The position numbers were made by a program, and so were the translations under genes. This document shows positions 6,787 through 8,129 of a stretch of 8,129 bases of DNA, one piece after another (within the stretch, counting starts at the first letter, position 1; each line of letters starts with the position of its first letter). Location: positions 1 to 8,129 of the forward strand of contig DASXIW010000102.1 of the NCBI GenBank assembly GCA_036497785.1, in the 5' to 3' direction. Source of the stretch: DASXIW01 sp036497785. GTDB lineage: Bacteria; Pseudomonadota; Alphaproteobacteria; Acetobacterales; Acetobacteraceae. The notes under the pieces were generated by a model, which did not search any database, was not told where the DNA came from, and saw only the letters and a list, made by a program, of their open reading frames with translations.

Positions 6787-8019
6787 ATGAGCGACAGCGC
6801 GTCTCATCCCCCCTATCGCACGGGCCGCAACCTCGCGCGAGATATCGATCGGAACGAGTTGGCAGCTTTCGACCGGTCCGAAATGCCCGATGCGGAGCCG
6901 CAGGCGCAAGCCTGCCCAGGCCGGCCGGCGCCGGCCACCCCACCGCTGGCACGCAAGGGCCGCGGCGCCACCCTCAACCCGCCCAACCGGTTCGACACAC
7001 AGCGTCCTGCCGCCTTCGACGATGGATGGGACACGCTGGCCGCCGACTTCGCCGACTTGCCACCACTGCCCACCACCCTGATCCGGGACGCCACCCGTTC
7101 CGTGATCAGTTGGAACCAGTCACCCGATATCGGCTTTGACCGCGCGGTGAACCCCTATCGCGGCTGCGAGCATGGCTGCGTCTACTGCTATGCCCGGCCC
7201 ACCCATGCCTACCTCGGCTACTCCCCCGGCCTCGATTTCGAGACCAAGCTGCTGTTCAAGCCGGAAGTTGCGGAACTGCTGGAGAAGGAACTGCGCAAGC
7301 CCGACTACGTCCCCCGCCCCCTCGCGCTGGGGTCGAACACGGACCCTTACCAGCCCATAGAGCGGACTCTGAAACTCACCCGGTCGGTGCTTGAAGTGCT
7401 GGACCGCTTCAACCACCCCGTAACCATCGTCACCAAATCAGCAGGCGTGCTGCGCGACCTCGACATATTGCGCGGCCTCGCGGCGCGGAAGCTGGTTCGG
7501 GTGTACCTGTCCGTCACCACGCTCGACACCAATCTCGCCCGGCGCATGGAGCCGCGCGCCGCCACCCCGGCCCGCCGGCTGCAAGCGATCGCGGAACTCA
7601 CCCGCGCCGGTGTGCCAACCGGCGTGCTGGCCGCCCCCATGATCCCCGCGCTGAACGACGCGGAACTCGAACGCATTCTGCAAGCCGCGTCCCACGCCGG
7701 CGCGGGGGTTGGGGGCTATGTGCTGCTGCGCCTGCCGCATGAACTCAAGCAGATCTTCGAGGACTGGCTGCATCGGCACTTCCCGGACCGCGCCCGGCAC
7801 GTGCTGGAACTGGTGCGCCAAACCCGCACAGGCGCACTGAACGACGCGCGATTCGGCAAGCGCTTCGCCGGCACCGGCGTCTACGCCGACCTGCTGGCCC
7901 GGCGCTTCGCCCGCGCGGCCCGGCAATGGCGGCTCGAGCAGCGAGAGAGCTTGGATTGCTCGCTCTTCACCGTCCCACCCCGCCCAGGCAAGACCGAAAC
8001 CCAAATGTCCCTGCTGTAA
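6787..8019 (+). CDS. PA0069-family radical SAM protein (SplB/spore-photoproduct-lyase-like)
   Basis: A radical S-adenosylmethionine enzyme of unknown substrate, 410 residues, probably cytoplasmic. The SAM cluster motif is NPYRGCEHGCVYCYARPTH (122-140), with C127, C131 and C134 binding the 4Fe-4S cluster. Other family stretches are KGRGATLNPPNRFD (57-70), LGSNTDPYQPIERTLKLTR (181-199), TIVTKSAG (213-220), YLSVTTLD (240-247) and the MEPRAATPARR segment (254-264). The C-terminal FGKRFAGTGVYADLL (356-370) is also typical. Residues 1-55 are a polar, proline-rich lead with little recognisable family sequence. The ATG at 6787 is preferred for its GGGGA site; the frame is open far upstream, but there it is antisense to ClC. 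Despite similarity to SplB (COG1533), nothing shows DNA photoproduct repair. It is followed after 23 bp by a transposase tail on the opposite strand. Confidence 0.92.
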   Translation: MSDSASHPPYRTGRNLARDIDRNELAAFDRSEMPDAEPQAQACPGRPAPATPPLARKGRGATLNPPNRFDTQRPAAFDDGWDTLAADFADLPPLPTTLIRDATRSVISWNQSPDIGFDRAVNPYRGCEHGCVYCYARPTHAYLGYSPGLDFETKLLFKPEVAELLEKELRKPDYVPRPLALGSNTDPYQPIERTLKLTRSVLEVLDRFNHPVTIVTKSAGVLRDLDILRGLAARKLVRVYLSVTTLDTNLARRMEPRAATPARRLQAIAELTRAGVPTGVLAAPMIPALNDAELERILQAASHAGAGVGGYVLLRLPHELKQIFEDWLHRHFPDRARHVLELVRQTRTGALNDARFGKRFAGTGVYADLLARRFARAARQWRLEQRESLDCSLFTVPPRPGKTETQMSLL

Positions 8020-8042
8020 GGGCCTGAGCCAGAACAACCGCG

Positions 8043-8129
8043 TCAATCATCTGGTTTTCGCGGTGCGATGGTGTAGTTCCACTCACCATGGAAGTTGGCG
8101 GGCGTAATGTTCAGCCTGGCCATCTCGGC
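8043..8129 (-). CDS. Transposase C-terminus, probably ISAzo13 family (partial; gene enters from the right edge)
   Basis: The frame is open from the right edge and stops with TGA at 8043-8045, giving 28 residues. The segment ITPANFHGEWNYTIAPR resembles the conserved FHGEWNYTI-P end of ISAzo13/Rhodopirellula-type DDE transposases (DDE_Tnp_ISAZ013). If so, an insertion sequence ends within 8020-8042, the 23 bp between this stop and the radical SAM stop. No terminal inverted repeat can be proved without the other end. The short overlap makes the family call moderate, and whether the full gene is intact is unknown. Confidence 0.68.
   Translation of the reverse strand, partial: AEMARLNITPANFHGEWNYTIAPRKPDD

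Noticed and set aside
1..8129. CRISPR array, tRNA, phage or defence-system genes
   Set aside because: No regularly spaced repeats, tRNA-like cloverleaf or defence-type protein motifs were seen; apart from the transposase tail the genes look chromosomal and housekeeping.

Overview
The window is GC-rich chromosomal DNA that looks alphaproteobacterial. Codon third positions are heavily G/C, the uracil-DNA glycosylase has the alphaproteobacterial-type N-terminal helix and WRPPGNR motif, and the gene set fits Rhodospirillales/Acetobacteraceae best. The taxonomic call is an inference from sequence style, not a measurement. There are seven genes plus the tail of a transposase, densely packed, with no tRNA, rRNA or CRISPR array. 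No stretch over 300 bases lacks a gene.

Left part (1-1118): on the minus strand, the N-terminal 340 residues of electron-transfer flavoprotein:ubiquinone oxidoreductase (ETF-QO), running off the left edge. Its 98-bp divergent upstream region holds a plausible promoter, a palindrome in the promoter spacer, and a perfect 8-bp hairpin touching the Shine-Dalgarno.

Middle (1119-4473): a plus-strand run of three housekeeping genes. They are a family-4-like uracil-DNA glycosylase that has lost two of the four usual iron-sulphur cysteines, an exported Slt-type lytic transglycosylase, and MoaB (molybdenum cofactor biosynthesis). Gaps are 79 and 18 nt, so at least slt-moaB is probably one operon.

Right-middle (4514-6677): on the minus strand, a ClC H+/Cl- antiporter followed by an exported dienelactone-hydrolase-like alpha/beta hydrolase. 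The two overlap by ATGA, so they are likely translationally coupled. The hydrolase is frameshifted by one base around 4720-4733, which removes its catalytic histidine; it is annotated here as a probable pseudogene or sequence error.

Right end (6678-8129): a short divergent promoter region, a PA0069-family (SplB-like) radical SAM protein on the plus strand, and the last 28 residues of an apparent ISAzo13-type transposase entering on the minus strand.

I see no convincing new multi-gene system. The most checkable oddities are the frameshifted hydrolase, the cysteine-poor glycosylase, the ETF-QO leader hairpin, and the insertion-sequence end 23 bp from the radical SAM gene.
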